From Drechslerella dactyloides (Eukaryota; Ascomycota; Orbiliomycetes; Orbiliales; Orbiliaceae), in NCBI GenBank assembly GCA_020064725.1, contig JAGTWJ010000017.1, positions 2,852,001 through 2,916,000 on the forward strand: a stretch of DNA of 64,000 bases, in the 5' to 3' direction. Under the pieces are notes generated by a model. That model was not told the origin of the DNA and searched no databases. It was given only the letters and a program-made list of their open reading frames with translations. Position 1 is the stretch's first letter; every line of letters begins with the position of its first letter. Shown here in pieces: positions 36,876 through 48,457 of this stretch. The translations under genes were made by a program, and so were the position numbers.

Positions 36876-37608
36876 ACGTACATGGTCTCGCAGACCACTT
36901 TTGCTTGCGTAAGTGAGTACTGTCGCGATGCTATTACCCTCGCGACGACCAAAAGCATCTATCAGCACTGCATTGGCGTATCACATTCTGGCGATTATAA
37001 GTTCTTCGACTGCTTTTTCGGCGTGGCATCACCTGGGCGGCACCAGTTGAAACTAACCTTTCTCTTCTCTCACCACTAATGTCTTGAGTAACAAGATTTC
37101 AACAGTTCGTTTCTTCTAATAAGCATAGAATAGACTTCAGCACTTTTATCAGTTCTGCCAATATGGACGGAGTTCACTTTGTTGCATCTCGCATTGTTTT
37201 TGGCCTACTGCTCTTCACTCTTGCTGTATATATGCTTGCATGGTTGTACTATACTTTTTGCATGATATCCAATAAGTAATACATTCTTTACGTCCTGCTA
37301 CCGGTTTTAAAGATATCGTATCTTCAGATTGGTCGCGTGTTTGTGCCCGAGGGCCAATCGTAGCGTCAGTAGAATGCCCCTCATTCCTGTTTTAGCCGTC
37401 CGTCGGTGTTGGCCTGGCTTCCCCACAACGCTTAATCCACAGCCCTGAAAAACGTTCACGTCACCTGCATTACACATCGTACGGCTGTCTCTCCACCCGA
37501 TCGCGATTCGGTCATTCTTTCTCGACATCTAGTCGCATCCAACCAGCTCTCCTTGGATTACAGTGTTCGCTGAAGTGCCGACGTCGCGATACAGACCGCC
37601 GATCGAAA
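36876..37608. other. Intergenic, no gene seen
   Basis: This spacer lies between the carrier gene and the small mitochondrial protein gene. I recognise no feature in it. Confidence 0.45.
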
Positions 37609-38200
37609 ATGCTATCCCGAACCGCCTTACGTCCCGTGCTCACGCACGCCTCGACGGCTTCGAGAAGAACGTTCTCCGTGTCGTCGAAACGGCTCGCGGA
37701 GACGGTGACTGCGCCGCCAGCAGCTACCGTGACAGTGAAGAAGAGCAGTGGTGGATTCAGGGGCGGGTACGTCATGATCTTTCGATGGCAGGATGTTCTA
37801 GCAGATGTCGAGAAGACGGCTAACGGAGATAATCGCGATGCAGAGTCATCGGATTCCTGCTAGGCAGTTCGCTCGGTGCGCTATCCTCGACTCCAAAATC
37901 TACCTGGCGGACGGCTATGATGCCTCAGCAGCCTCCGACTGATCACTTCGCTGACGAATGAGCGACATAGCCTTCGCGACTAGTTTCACCTACCTTCGGA
38001 ATGAATGGAAAATAAGGGACGACATCCTGATGGAAGATTTCGCAGTACGTCCAATCTTTACTCTAAACACTCTTTTCCCAGACTATCCGGATCATCCGCT
38101 AACCCCCGTGTTTGTGCAGACCTTGCGGGCCACGTGCCAACGTGTCGAGGCGAGATTCCGAGTACTCGAGGACCAGATCGCGAAGAGCCAGAAGAAGTAG
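37609..38200 (+). CDS. Small mitochondrial membrane protein, hypothetical
   Basis: Four exons (37609-37766, 37844-37875, 37971-38044, 38120-38200) encode 114 residues with all phases consistent. Residues 1-35 are Arg/Ser/Thr-rich without acids, a likely matrix-targeting presequence. SSGGFRGG leads into one transmembrane segment (VIGFLLGSSLAFATSFTYL). A C-terminal coiled-coil helix follows (ATCQRVEARFRVLEDQIA). This layout fits small fungal inner-membrane proteins, but I cannot name the family. If the second intron is not spliced, the frame ends after TDHFADE, so splicing decides the product. Confidence 0.7.
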
Positions 38201-38913
38201 CCAGATTGATACATAAACATGAGGGCGTGTTGGGACTTTGGGTCCCGAGTGTAAATATTGGTCAGCTAGGTGGTTAATTCTACGCGCGTATGCTTTCATC
38301 GGCTGAATGTTTTGACGGACGGCATTGTATATGATTTCTGTGGACAAATCGCGGTTTGGTTAGGTCGATTGGCAATGGTAACGCATCGTCGGAGGCTGGC
38401 AGATACGTATCCAGAGGATGAGGAGCACCTGTATGGGTTTCCCGCCCCGTTGGTTGTATGCTGTATGGCATCTCGTCCCTCCACTCCGCTCACTTGTGTA
38501 TATCATTCTTTCCATTTTCAACAATCCAGATCTGTGCATATCTTGAGCCACTATATCCGCCTTGCAACCCGGATTTTGGGCTCGAACTAGCCGACTGCGC
38601 TTGTCAGGTTCACGCCGTACTTATGTTTGCGAAATGTTATAGAGGTAGATCTCAAGGCCGGCTAGCCCCCGAGTTCAATCTGTTGCTACATCCACATGCC
38701 CGTACGCTCATAATATACACAATATATACAAATGCACACTCGAAGTTCGGCTCGACCTCATTATAAGCGTGCCGCCATCAACCTTGGCCGTGCCACTACT
38801 CCAAGCCCCAGTCAAAACAGTTGATGCAAAGGCATCATATCAAACTATGTGCCGCGGAGAGTCTAGTGCATGAGACCAAAAAGACCACAAAAGAGGGAAA
38901 TGAGATACCATCT
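38201..38913. other. Convergent intergenic region
   Basis: This is the 3' space between the small mitochondrial gene (+) and the hypothetical gene (-). I called no gene. Confidence 0.45.
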
Positions 38914-39731
38914 TCATCCCTGCTTCGCAAACTCAAGTCCGCGGTCATGCGAGACAAAATGATCTCTCTCGACCTCTACCGCCTTGTCCACCTTAGTAGC
39001 CACTGTCTGACTCTTCTCCTCCCGCACCTGCACCCCCGTATGCCCTACCCGCCTGCCTAACCGCGCCAACACCCCTTTCTTCAGTCGTAACCGCCGCTCA
39101 ATCTCCTCGTCGCGCATCCGTGATCCTCCCTCCTGTCGCATCATCACGACTTCACGCACCCGGAAGATGTCAAGATACTCTTCCGGGTGGACACCCATAT
39201 GCTCGTTCAGCGTCTCGCGGGCTTGCAGGATCCGCACGCTATCTGGGACGCGGGGTACGAATCCGCCAGGATGCTTCTGAGACGACCCGATAGCCGGGGC
39301 ATGTGGCGAGCGGGGCGGGAGGGCGAATAACGGCGGCCTCAGGGTCGATGATTGCGGTGGCGGCGGCGATGATGGGGAAGGGTAGGGTGGTGGTGTGTTA
39401 TCGTGGGCGACGGAGCCGAGGCTGCGTAGCATGGTGGAGAAGTGCGGGTCTTGGGCGTCTTTGAGGATGTCTGAACAGTATCAATGTACCAGTTAGCTCC
39501 CGTATACATAACCAACGTCATACACAGCAGTAAACGAACAACAGTTCTGTTGAAAGTAGAGAACCCAAAGGCGCTCAACGTCGACTAACCATCATACTTA
39601 GTGGCAGATGCCCGCGCATTTGAGCTCGGTGGCGACGGCGGCGAGCTGGCGGAATACGTGGTGCTCGGCTTCAACTGTTGCACTCGCCTCGCTGCGGGCG
39701 GCAACCGCCGACTCGAGGCTGCGGCGCCCAT
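38914..39731 (-). CDS. Conserved hypothetical protein with an MGAAASS N terminus
   Basis: The exons are 39731-39590 and 39470-38914, giving 232 residues. The start MGAAASS fits an N-myristoylation site (Gly2, Ser6-7). A basic, Pro-rich disordered stretch follows. DILKDAQDPHFSTMLRSLG spans the splice junction. The C-terminal helical segment (LNEHMGVHPEEYLDIFRV, then basic RRLRLKKGVLARLGRRV) looks folded. I believe similar fungal proteins exist, but I cannot assign a function. The intron is supported by an exact frame match and a GTTAGT donor. Confidence 0.65.
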
Positions 39732-41082
39732 GATTCGTTGCCCACGATCACAGAAACCTGTCTGCCTCGCTACGATGGCGTCGATATATGTGATGTGCGG
39801 TGCATCTGGTGGTTGAATGTATCGTGGCTGGGGTAGCTCGGTCGCGAACCAGAGTACCGGTCGATGTCGTCAGAATGGGATGACCTTTCGGATTGCCCGG
39901 ATTGGTTCGACTGGTTACACACAGCGCGTGGCGAGCAACACACAATTTACAACAATCGCGTGTCTTCCTTGTCGCCCACACGTGGGCCTCACGACAAGCT
40001 CGAGAGACGACAATCAAGTAATCTCGAGCAGGAAAAGCAAGAATCTCCTGCAGTTACAGGGATTTTTCGATCTGTACGAGCCTACTGAATTTGGCTAGAG
40101 ACGATGATATTCATCTATCAATTCGGTGAAAACTCCTATCATGGCTGGCCAAACTTGTTTGTATTTCAGACTCCAGAGATAAGCTCGGATGCAACTGCCA
40201 GATACATACTGTACATCATGTACGTACGACCAGAACCAGGCAGCTGTAGCTCGAGCAAATCCCCTGCATAGCGGGTTCTTATCCTGAAATCCAAACCGAG
40301 CATATCCACACCATTTCGAACCTCCTTTTCTTCTGTGGGAATTTCCGATTCGCACTGTCACCTTGTTCGGCCCCGCTCAAATAAGGTGACTATAACTTAT
40401 TCAACCATTTACGCAGTTGAGAACAGTAAACAAGGCAGAGGGTAACTCGGAGTGGTCGTTTTATCCGAGCACGTCGTAGCACAGATGCGGCATATGTCTC
40501 CGTTCTTCACAGGAGACATGTAACGGACCCCCTAGATACTTAGGTATTATAGCGCAAACGATAAGGCAGCCCTTCAACTTTTGTAAACCAGTATTAATCA
40601 AGTGTGTTGGGTCGCTGGACCACATGTGTGTTTGTGGTTAAATGGGTATTTATACTTGAATATTCCTTGTCTTCGAGATTCTCTTTGTAGGCTGGCTGCT
40701 TCATCTGGTTTCTGACTACATGTTTCTATATATATATATATATATTGAAAAGGTGTAAATAGCCAGACTTGTCTCACAAGCTACTGCCTAACCAACAACG
40801 AAGTCAGAAGCTAGGCAATGGCGCGTCTTGATATCAATCAGAACAACCAGGCCCCGAAGCGAAGGCTCTTTATCAGCATCTTATGCACGAACGTCTAGTT
40901 TCGACGAAATGTACGATGACTAATTGAATAACTATCTAACAATTGCTCATTTTAAAATGACGACAAGGTAAATTAAGAATGATATGATCGCGATTCGGAA
41001 AAATCATAAGGAAAAGATTAGATTACAGAACGTTGACCAGTTGGCCGGAACTAAAGGATGGTATTTGAAGGGTGAAGATATC
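39732..41082. other. Gene-poor region with repeat remnants
   Basis: This region contains one copy of a dispersed repeat (39928-40210) and a short (TA)n microsatellite (about 40727-40745). I see no convincing gene. Confidence 0.5.
39928..40210. repeat. Dispersed repeat, copy A
   Basis: This copy shares long near-identical blocks with 45667-45965, in the same orientation. It begins GTGGCGAGCAACACACAATT in both copies and ends near GCCAGATACATACT in both. Indels and substitutions separate the copies, consistent with an old mobile-element fragment. Confidence 0.8.
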
Positions 41083-41347
41083 AGGGGTATTCAGACATCC
41101 AGATATCTCTCTTTTTAGATTACAGATTATATTTTCAAAAGTTAACTATAACTTACAGAAATTTCTACGGTTTCTACAAAATTTTCTACAACAAAAAAAT
41201 GTACTAATTTTTACAAAAATTATTACAAAAATACAAAAAATATAGAAGTTAAGAAAAATTACAGAAATCACAAAATAATTTTTTAGAATAGTTTTTGCAG
41301 TTTCTCAATTGTAGAAAATTGGATATCCCGCAAATCTGAATACCCCT
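41083..41347. mobile_element. MITE-like AT-rich element with 13-bp terminal inverted repeats
   Basis: AGGGGTATTCAGA at 41083-41095 is matched by its exact reverse complement TCTGAATACCCCT at 41335-41347. The 239 bp between them is very AT-rich and has no ORF. GATAT occurs just outside both ends, but its spacing differs, so a target-site duplication is not clear. The size and structure fit a non-autonomous DNA transposon. Confidence 0.55.
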
Positions 41348-41468
41348 ACCGATATTCATAGTCCCACCTGAAGCTAGCGCCTGCGCCTAGCTACACACAC
41401 TGTAATAATAATGCACCCCACCAGAGCTCGTACGTCTTTCGAAGCTTTCTGCCATATATATTATTCAT

Positions 41469-44026
41469 CTATCCGATAATATATTTTCTGGGCGGACTGA
41501 TCTGTTCAATGATAAAGCGGTTGCTATCTTTACCTTCTTCGGGTCGCCAGTGTTTCTTTTCATTCTTGTGCGTCCTCATATTGCTGACGGCCTTGCTCTG
41601 ACCCTTGCCCTGCCATCCGATTGTACGAGAGATACACATTGGGTCCCCAAATCCACAGGTCACTTTGATCTGACGGGCATCGGGATCATGCACATTCACC
41701 CAGTGATAATACCTGCTCTGCTCCGTTTTGAAGGGAGGGGCATTACAGTCTTCTTCCAGGCACTTATAGAGGCCAGGCGGTCCAATTCCTATTTGGCCAA
41801 CTGGAGATGTGCTGCTCTCTGTCGATGTTGAAGTATCTGGCTCTGTTTTCTCCGTTGGTGGGTCAGAAGATGCCAAGCTCAACTCCTGTTCTATCCTTGC
41901 GGTGAACGTTCTTTCCCGATTTTCTCTGTTTCCATCTACGGCACTCGGTTGCATGTCCGGTACTGATATCCGAGATTCGATGTTAGTATATACAGCTTTC
42001 AAAGATAATAGTAACAATATCAGAGGCAACTCGCCGAGAAGACATACCATTAGATCCAGGTGAGCTCATGAGCCATGATGAGCGACAGATGGAATGGACA
42101 CAATTTCCAAAGATCATAGGTATCCTTGTGAGGGTGGTTGCAAGATGCCTTATCTTATTGAGAAAGTTGTTGAATGCAGAGGGCTGGCTCCGATTAGTTA
42201 TAAATTTTATGAAGGCATCAAGACAGGTCGGACAGTCTTCGTGCTGCGAGTCGCTGAGGTAGTATGCCCGAGGATCACAACAAAATACGCAGCCGGGGAC
42301 TTTGGCATTCATCGCCGCGTCATTCATGTCCTTAGTCCACTCGCATGTTTTCCTTGATCTGCTAGCCAAAATCATTTGAAGCAGCTTCAAAGGTTCGATT
42401 TCTACAACATTCAATCTGTCAGACCCCTGCGGATATAGAAGTGATGGTTAAATAGATCAAGGTACTCACTGTTCGCAATTCTGACTACATCTTGCACAAT
42501 CGTCGTAGAAAATACGCACGAGAATTGTGAACCGCCTTCAGAGTTTTGTGGTTGGGAAGAGATCGGCCTCGCGGCGTTATCCATTGTAGGATGGTGGCAA
42601 TCAGGCAGGAAATCGGCATCCCGTTTTCTGCTCGAATACAAGGTGCTACCCAGGCGATCTTCGACATTCAGCGTGGTTGCCAAAGAGCCCAGGCCACGTA
42701 CGCCGCCTTGTGGGCCAACGTTTCTTGATAGCGCGTTAGAGAAACTCCGGCCTAGTATACAATCCACGCTTTGAAACTCCCTCCACGTGAGTTTCACAAT
42801 CTCGTCAAATACGTCTCGCTCGCTGCGCTGCTTCGATGCTTCTGGCTGTGACGACAGACACAGCTTAAAGACATGAAGGTCGTCTCGGAAGTCTGTGAAT
42901 GGCAAGTCTTCATCCTTGGCATTCTTGTCGACACGAGAGATGGCGTAAGCCACATGCAAGAAGCAGTAGATATCTCGAAGAGTAGATAGGATGTTTCCAT
43001 CTAATATTGATTCGAGAGCATCGAATCCAATGCGGATGATGTCCTCAAGTCCGTATAGGGAGTAGACAAAATCTGAAAGGTCTGAAGAGCATGAAGATAA
43101 TTGGACAGCAGAAAGAAGCTTCTTGTGCGCCTTCCCGGCGGCGATTAAGAATTTTCTGTTGAACAGCGGGTCATCGTCACCGGGAAGGCTGTTCTGGATC
43201 TCATCGTGTGGTCTGGTACGGTCTCCCGTGTCGGCCGTATTAAGATCCGTGGTAATGTCCAAGTTTGGCTGGTCAACGTCTTGCGTCGCTATTTCTCCCG
43301 TGCGAGCAGGAATCAGAGCCTATTCCGATGTGGCCAAGTTGTGTTAGTTCATCTGTATATAGCAACGCTGGCTGCTTGAGATGGATCAAGAAATCAACTA
43401 TTAATACTAGTGATTTGAACATACCTCCTCAGGAAAAGCAGGGGGCTCGATTTTGAGAGAGGCGAAGCTCGACGATACGTCCGACATCTGGTCTTGCTCA
43501 TTATCACATTCTCCGACTGGGACCAAATTTACGTCGTTGATCGTGAATATGACAGCTTGCATTACCTGGGCAGCCTGATCATTGTGGATATATGTAGGAT
43601 CCTCATGCGTTTCTATATCCTCGTGAATGCCAGGCCCTCTACTCTCGATTTGGCGTGTAGATCGGGCAGGATATGGGGTTGTATATGAGCGGTGTTGACG
43701 GGCCCACCGACCAGACCGAGTTGGTCGACCCGCATGTCCCAGCCGAACGGCAGTCTCATCCTCAATCTGCTATATGCTCAAAATACATAAGTCGACCCGT
43801 ATTCATTATCCTTGAAATTTAATATTTCCCAATACTCCAAAAACATCATTCGCTCCCCAGGATAACTCAACCGAAGAAAGACGGGAATCTCACGTACCGG
43901 GATAGCTGGAGCCGTTGCCTGGCGCTCGAATGAAGGCCCACCAGAGAAACTTAGGAACTGCAGTGGATCCGCAGCTAGTAGCTTGTCGATGTCCATTTCC
44001 ACAGGTGGGAAGTAGTTATCCTGCAT
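41469..44026 (-). CDS. C2H2-type zinc-finger protein, hypothetical regulator
   Basis: Five exons (44026-43898, 43769-43425, 43319-42470, 42401-42048, 41962-41469) encode 723 residues with all phases consistent. The start is MQDNYFPPVEMDIDKLL. The middle section has the helical pattern of fungal regulators of this type (LEDIIRIGFDALESIL, then DIYCFLHVAYAIS). An internal Cys-rich segment reads CVFCCDPRAYYLSDSQHEDC. Near the C terminus comes a finger C-x4-C-x13-H-x4-H (about residues 627-651). A second Cys/His set follows (CGFGDPMC, then MRTHKNEKKH). It is probably nuclear. Its targets are unknown. The short first exon could be replaced by a start at 43487, so the N-terminal 158 residues are less certain. 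Confidence 0.7.
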
Positions 44027-45306
44027 TCTGAGTAGTAACCTTTGAGGACTTGCTCCGTTTACTGTATCTAAACGAGGTTAGAAAACGCCACTTTGACCGC
44101 CCTTTCGTCTTTCAAAGGCTTAAGGTTGAGCATTGTCTGACTTACGATATAAGATCTCCCACTTCTAGCTTCTTAGTTCTTGTTACGTCTCAGGATTTCC
44201 GCGCGGTATCTAATATAAAACGATATTGTAGCCGAGCACGCGTGTGTCGAAGAAGACTGTTGGCAGTCTGAATTACGAGACCAGAAGAATGCGGTGCGTG
44301 GTAATTGTCAGGCCTTGCGTTGCAATTGCAGCTCTGCCCGAACCTGCAGCCGAATATAAACATATCGAGATGCACTCTCGCTATGTGGTATTTAAGTGCT
44401 TATGCCACAGGCATAAATGACGCCGGCTTGCTCTGGCAATGACATCTTAGGATACAAATCCATTCGGGCAATCCTAATATAAGCATATTATATAATTCTT
44501 CGCGCGGCTAGCTCGGGATCCTACGCTCCCGTCTCAAGCTCGTGTCGTACACACCATTGCGATCCGACGGGCCGAATCACTCAAATAGCCCCGAGACTAC
44601 TCAAATAGTTGTCATGCTGGATTCCCTAGCACGTTTCAGGTACCCGGTCCATGATGCATGATCGTGCATGATCGATTGTTCCTGAATCGATCCATGGATC
44701 CAGGATCGATCGAGCACGGGGCACCAGTCAATACGTACGCAAGATAAAGGAATAATATCTACTAGATCCATAGAACAAGCCCACGGCCCGTCTTTCTCGG
44801 CTACAATACCACGTACGCGATCTTGGTCTCCAGTCTCCAGTCTGATCAGTAACCGGTAGTACACCTCGATGTATCGAGGGCAATCAACTTGCAACTTACC
44901 TGAGTATTCGATACCAATTTTTTAGACTGCAGGTTGCCTTCCACGCTAACCCCCCACACCAGGCTGTTTGTACATGCGTATTTCTTGATCACGATGAGTG
45001 TCGAAATTTCGGATATTTCGTCGAATACTCATATATAAACAGGGTAATTGGTATGAATCGCCGAACGGCAGCTTGGAGAATTCGAAAAAGTCGTAACATA
45101 TAGGAAGCAGTACTGGTTTACAAACTTAGATACAACTGTATAAGTACTTACTTACCTAGGAGCCTCGAGCTCCGTATCATCTTTTCTTGAATTCTTGGAA
45201 TACACCTGATGGGTATTGGTACGCCAGGTCGATTTACCAATGTTGACCTGCACGCTCCGCCTTGCGGCCCAGCGCCTGGCCGAGGCCGATATGCATGTAG
45301 TCTCGG

Positions 45307-45402
45307 AGCGTCCCCGAGACTAATATGCACGCACCCGCGCAAAACAACACCTTGTGCCTGCGCTTCCTTGGTCGTACAGGTTTCACTAGTCTCGGGGACG
45401 CT
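45307..45402. repeat. 16-bp perfect inverted repeat flanking 64 bp
   Basis: AGCGTCCCCGAGACTA (45307-45322) and TAGTCTCGGGGACGCT (45387-45402) are exact reverse complements. They could form a hairpin or be the ends of a small element. The core CCCCGAGACTA also occurs singly near 44588 and 46074 on the plus strand. Confidence 0.65.
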
Positions 45403-45558
45403 GAGGTTTCACACGCGCCACTGCATACCTAGGTAGCCACGTGGTAGCTTAGCCCCTACAATGAATGGTGGATGCCTCTCAATCCAATTGCCACCCTTTA
45501 CTGGATAGAGCTCCATCGGCCGCCCTGCGCCTCATTTTGAACGCTAAAACTTCTAAAC

Positions 45559-45965
45559 TCCGCAAAGTGCGTTAACGCCAAAGGCTACGCTGTAGTTACC
45601 GCAGAAAAGCCAGCTGGCTGATCATCTTGGCGAAGTCACAATATCAGAATTCCTACATTCAGATTTGTGGCGAGCAACACACAATTTACAACAACCTTGT
45701 GTCTTCTGCCTCGTCGCCCACACACGGGGCTCACGAGCTCACTGCAAGCTTGGGAGACAACGATTAAGTAATCTCGGACCGAAACAAGAAACTCCCATAG
45801 TCAGAGTAGTCTGTCGATCCGTACGAGTCTCTAAGCTTGGCTACAGACGATGATATCGCATGTATCAATTCGGCAAAAACTCATATGATCATGGCTGTCG
45901 GGCGCGGGCCCGTATGTATTTTATGTTCGAGAGATAAGCTCGGATGCAGCTGCCAGATACATACT
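45559..45965. repeat. Dispersed repeat, composite copy (parts B and D)
   Basis: Bases 45559-45666 match 46962-47068. Bases 45667-45965 match 39928-40210. The two parts are contiguous here, so this is the longest copy (407 bp) of one repeat family in the window. Confidence 0.75.
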
Positions 45966-46160
45966 TTAAGTTAAAACAGACTAGTTTCTTGGTGCAACAC
46001 AACCCGCGGGTTCCAGGTTAACCCAGAACCATTTCGAGCTCTACGATGGTCGAAGTCGCGATCGGCGGCTGACCCCGAGACTAGGTCGAAGTCAAGCAGC
46101 TAGTCGAATTTTAATGCTGCAACGCGGAAGGAGGAGTTCTCTTTACAGGTGAAAAACTTG

Positions 46161-46170
46161 GCTATAAATA
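46161..46170 (+). promoter_or_regulatory. TATA-like box upstream of the metallothionein gene
   Basis: GCTATAAATA lies about 250 bp before the metallothionein start codon. It is followed by a pyrimidine-rich tract (CTCTTCTCTCTCTATTTTC), as is common at fungal transcription starts. The long gap to the ATG allows a 5'-UTR intron. Confidence 0.5.
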
Positions 46171-46418
46171 CTCCGCGTATTACCCCGCACCAAATTCATT
46201 CTCTTCTCTCTCTATTTTCATAAGACTATCAATCAGCATAGCAATTACGATCGAACCTGCCTCCGAGAAAGACTGGGTTTGTGCACAAAATCCTCCTTAA
46301 CAAGCCTAAATAAATACCCTGCGCCTCTCGTCTTGCTTCCGGGTTAGATCAGGCTGTGAGCATCCCACTGATTCTCATTCCACAAATGGTACATTAACAT
46401 GCGATTTCTAGATACAAA

Positions 46419-46493
46419 ATGCCTGACTGTGGTAATACCGCTTGCAGTTGCGGTGCCAACTGCCTATGCAAACCTGGAGAGTGCAAATGTTAA
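46419..46493 (+). CDS. Metallothionein, 24 residues
   Basis: The ORF ATG...TAA encodes 24 residues with seven Cys (positions 4, 9, 11, 15, 17, 22, 24), including C-x-C pairs at 9/11, 15/17 and 22/24. It contains no aromatic residue or His. The opening MPDCG resembles the MGDCG opening of the 26-residue copper metallothionein of Neurospora crassa, which also has seven Cys. The expected role is binding Cu(I), or other soft metals, in the cytosol. The gene lies alone in repeat-bearing DNA. A TATA-like box lies about 250 bp upstream. Chance occurrence of such a Cys pattern is unlikely. Confidence 0.8.
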   Translation: MPDCGNTACSCGANCLCKPGECKC

Positions 46494-48457
46494 GCATTTG
46501 GTCATACTGGCGATCTGCCTCCTCGATCCCATTCAGTATCTTGATGGAATTCAAAATTGTCGGTGAAAAGTCAATTTCTCAGAATGCACACTCAGGTTAA
46601 CGGGGCTTGCGATTATTTCGGGGTAGCGGTCCTGCGTTTATGTCCTTGATATTGTATTCCAGTTACACATTACATCATGAATCAGAAGTACTAAACACAC
46701 TAAGTTGAATGCAAAGCTAGCTTATTGCTAGATATCTGAACTGTACAGTCGAACAACTCTATTGATAGGCTCATTTATTGTACTTTTAGAGAGCTCTGTC
46801 TAGGGGTATGGACAGAGCCTAGTCTCAGCCAGCCAGAGCCCTGCTGTGTGACCGCGTGCATGTGGAACGTACAGGAAAGTGTGCCCTGTGCCACAGCGAC
46901 CTCAGCGACACCATTTTTTAGTGTTGCGCCACAGTTGCTCTTTCCAACCCCGCCCGCTATGTCCGCAACGTGCGTTAACGCCAAAGGCTACGCTGTAGGT
47001 ACCGCAGAAAAGCCAGCTAGCTGATCATCTTGGCGGAGCACAATATCAGAATTCCCGCATTCAGATTTGACGGAACATATCGTGCCAGCTAGTACTATAG
47101 TGCGTATCTGACAGGCAACCGTTCCACGTCGGGTTCCTACGCAACTTGAAGGGATCTCGTAGCTTTATTACAACTTTATGAATCTAGATATCTCGAGACT
47201 ATACAATCCCGTTCAATCTGCAATTTCATACCGTCTCTCTCAGCTGCCATAAACCATAAAGGAATAAGCGACAGCTTGTTGTGTCTTGACTTAAAGCAGC
47301 ATGGAACGATACGTCGATACTTAGCTTTGTTTTCAAGAGGATGTATACGTTTCTAAATTTTGTTGTTCGAGTCTATCGATAGTTCGATTCATGTTCTTAT
47401 GTTTACCTGACACGTCACATCGCGCCGTTCATGTATCCAAACGTTTAAACTGGTCATCTGAATCATAGAATCGGACGGTTCGGAGACCGGGTTATATCCG
47501 TTCTAATTTCGAGGATGCTGACCCTGCGAGCTTCCCGAGACTATATCGATACATTTCCCGCCGCGGAGCTACCACGGCCCGTCCGTCCGTCCGTCGGCAG
47601 TTCCAGAACGCAGCCTGAACACACATTCCATTGGCAGTATCTTGTATAGGCTACCAGACGCCAGCCGCAGTGTTCTCAGAAGTAGGTTGCCGCGGAATAG
47701 CCGCCCGCCGGCTACGGCCCATAAATCACACTCCGCACGAGACCTACTACAAGACCTTTCGGGTAGCACGTAGACTTGTATGTACAGGCAACCACTTAAA
47801 TGCCACTGCCGAGCCACTGTCGGATGATCCCAAGCCCACACCTTAGGATGATTTGACCCCTCGAATTCTAGAAGTGGGCTAGTGCCCGCTGATATAATGC
47901 CTGCCGGCTCGGAATCACCCGAGTCGTACACAAACCGAATGAGGGAGCTCGTCGGGAAGACTCTTGCGTTCCTTTGTGAATTCACAGAGAGACGGGCCCT
48001 TAGTTAACCTTGTGGGTTTCAAACATGAAAGTATGACGGAGCGAGTTCGTGAACGAGTGAGTAATATTCTAAGGCTAGCCGGCTGATGTTTGCTGTTCAG
48101 TTGACGATCTTGGCATGCTTGCTTGGCCTACGAGCACGGTGAACATCAAGGCTACGGCACGCAGCTCGCTACCTTTCCACTTTCAGCCCCGCAAACTGTT
48201 CCTCGTGCTCATCGTGAAGAAGTAAACCAATGTTCATAGTCAAAGTAAGCACATTTCAGCAGCTGAGGGCAAAGACAGAGAACCGAATTATTATAGAAAG
48301 CTTCGAAAGACAATTCGATGTCATTAACAATTAATTTGTTGCCTGCTTATCATTACAAAAGGAATTCTCGCATGCTTCATGATAAAAATGAAAAAGTATT
48401 AAGTAGTACCGAACAGACAAACGAACAAGACAGAAATTGGGCACCAGGCGCCTACAT
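46494..48457. other. Gene-poor region
   Basis: This region holds the metallothionein 3' flank, repeat copy C (46962-47068) and no convincing gene. The ORF at 47569-47985 has no recognisable domain. Confidence 0.5.
46962..47068. repeat. Dispersed repeat, copy C
   Basis: This copy is about 90% identical by eye to 45559-45666, for example GTTAACGCCAAAGGCTACGC in both. The orientation is the same. Confidence 0.8.

Larger units (their letters stand above)
44027..46418. other. Gene-poor, repeat-bearing region
   Basis: This region holds dense short palindromes near 44640-44715, an inverted repeat (45307-45322 / 45387-45402) and dispersed repeat copies at 45559-45965. The only likely regulatory element is the metallothionein promoter at its right end. 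Confidence 0.5.

Noticed and set aside
44601..44894. 97-codon minus-strand ORF
   Set aside because: It crosses a palindrome-rich, repeat-bearing region and shows no domain or start context.
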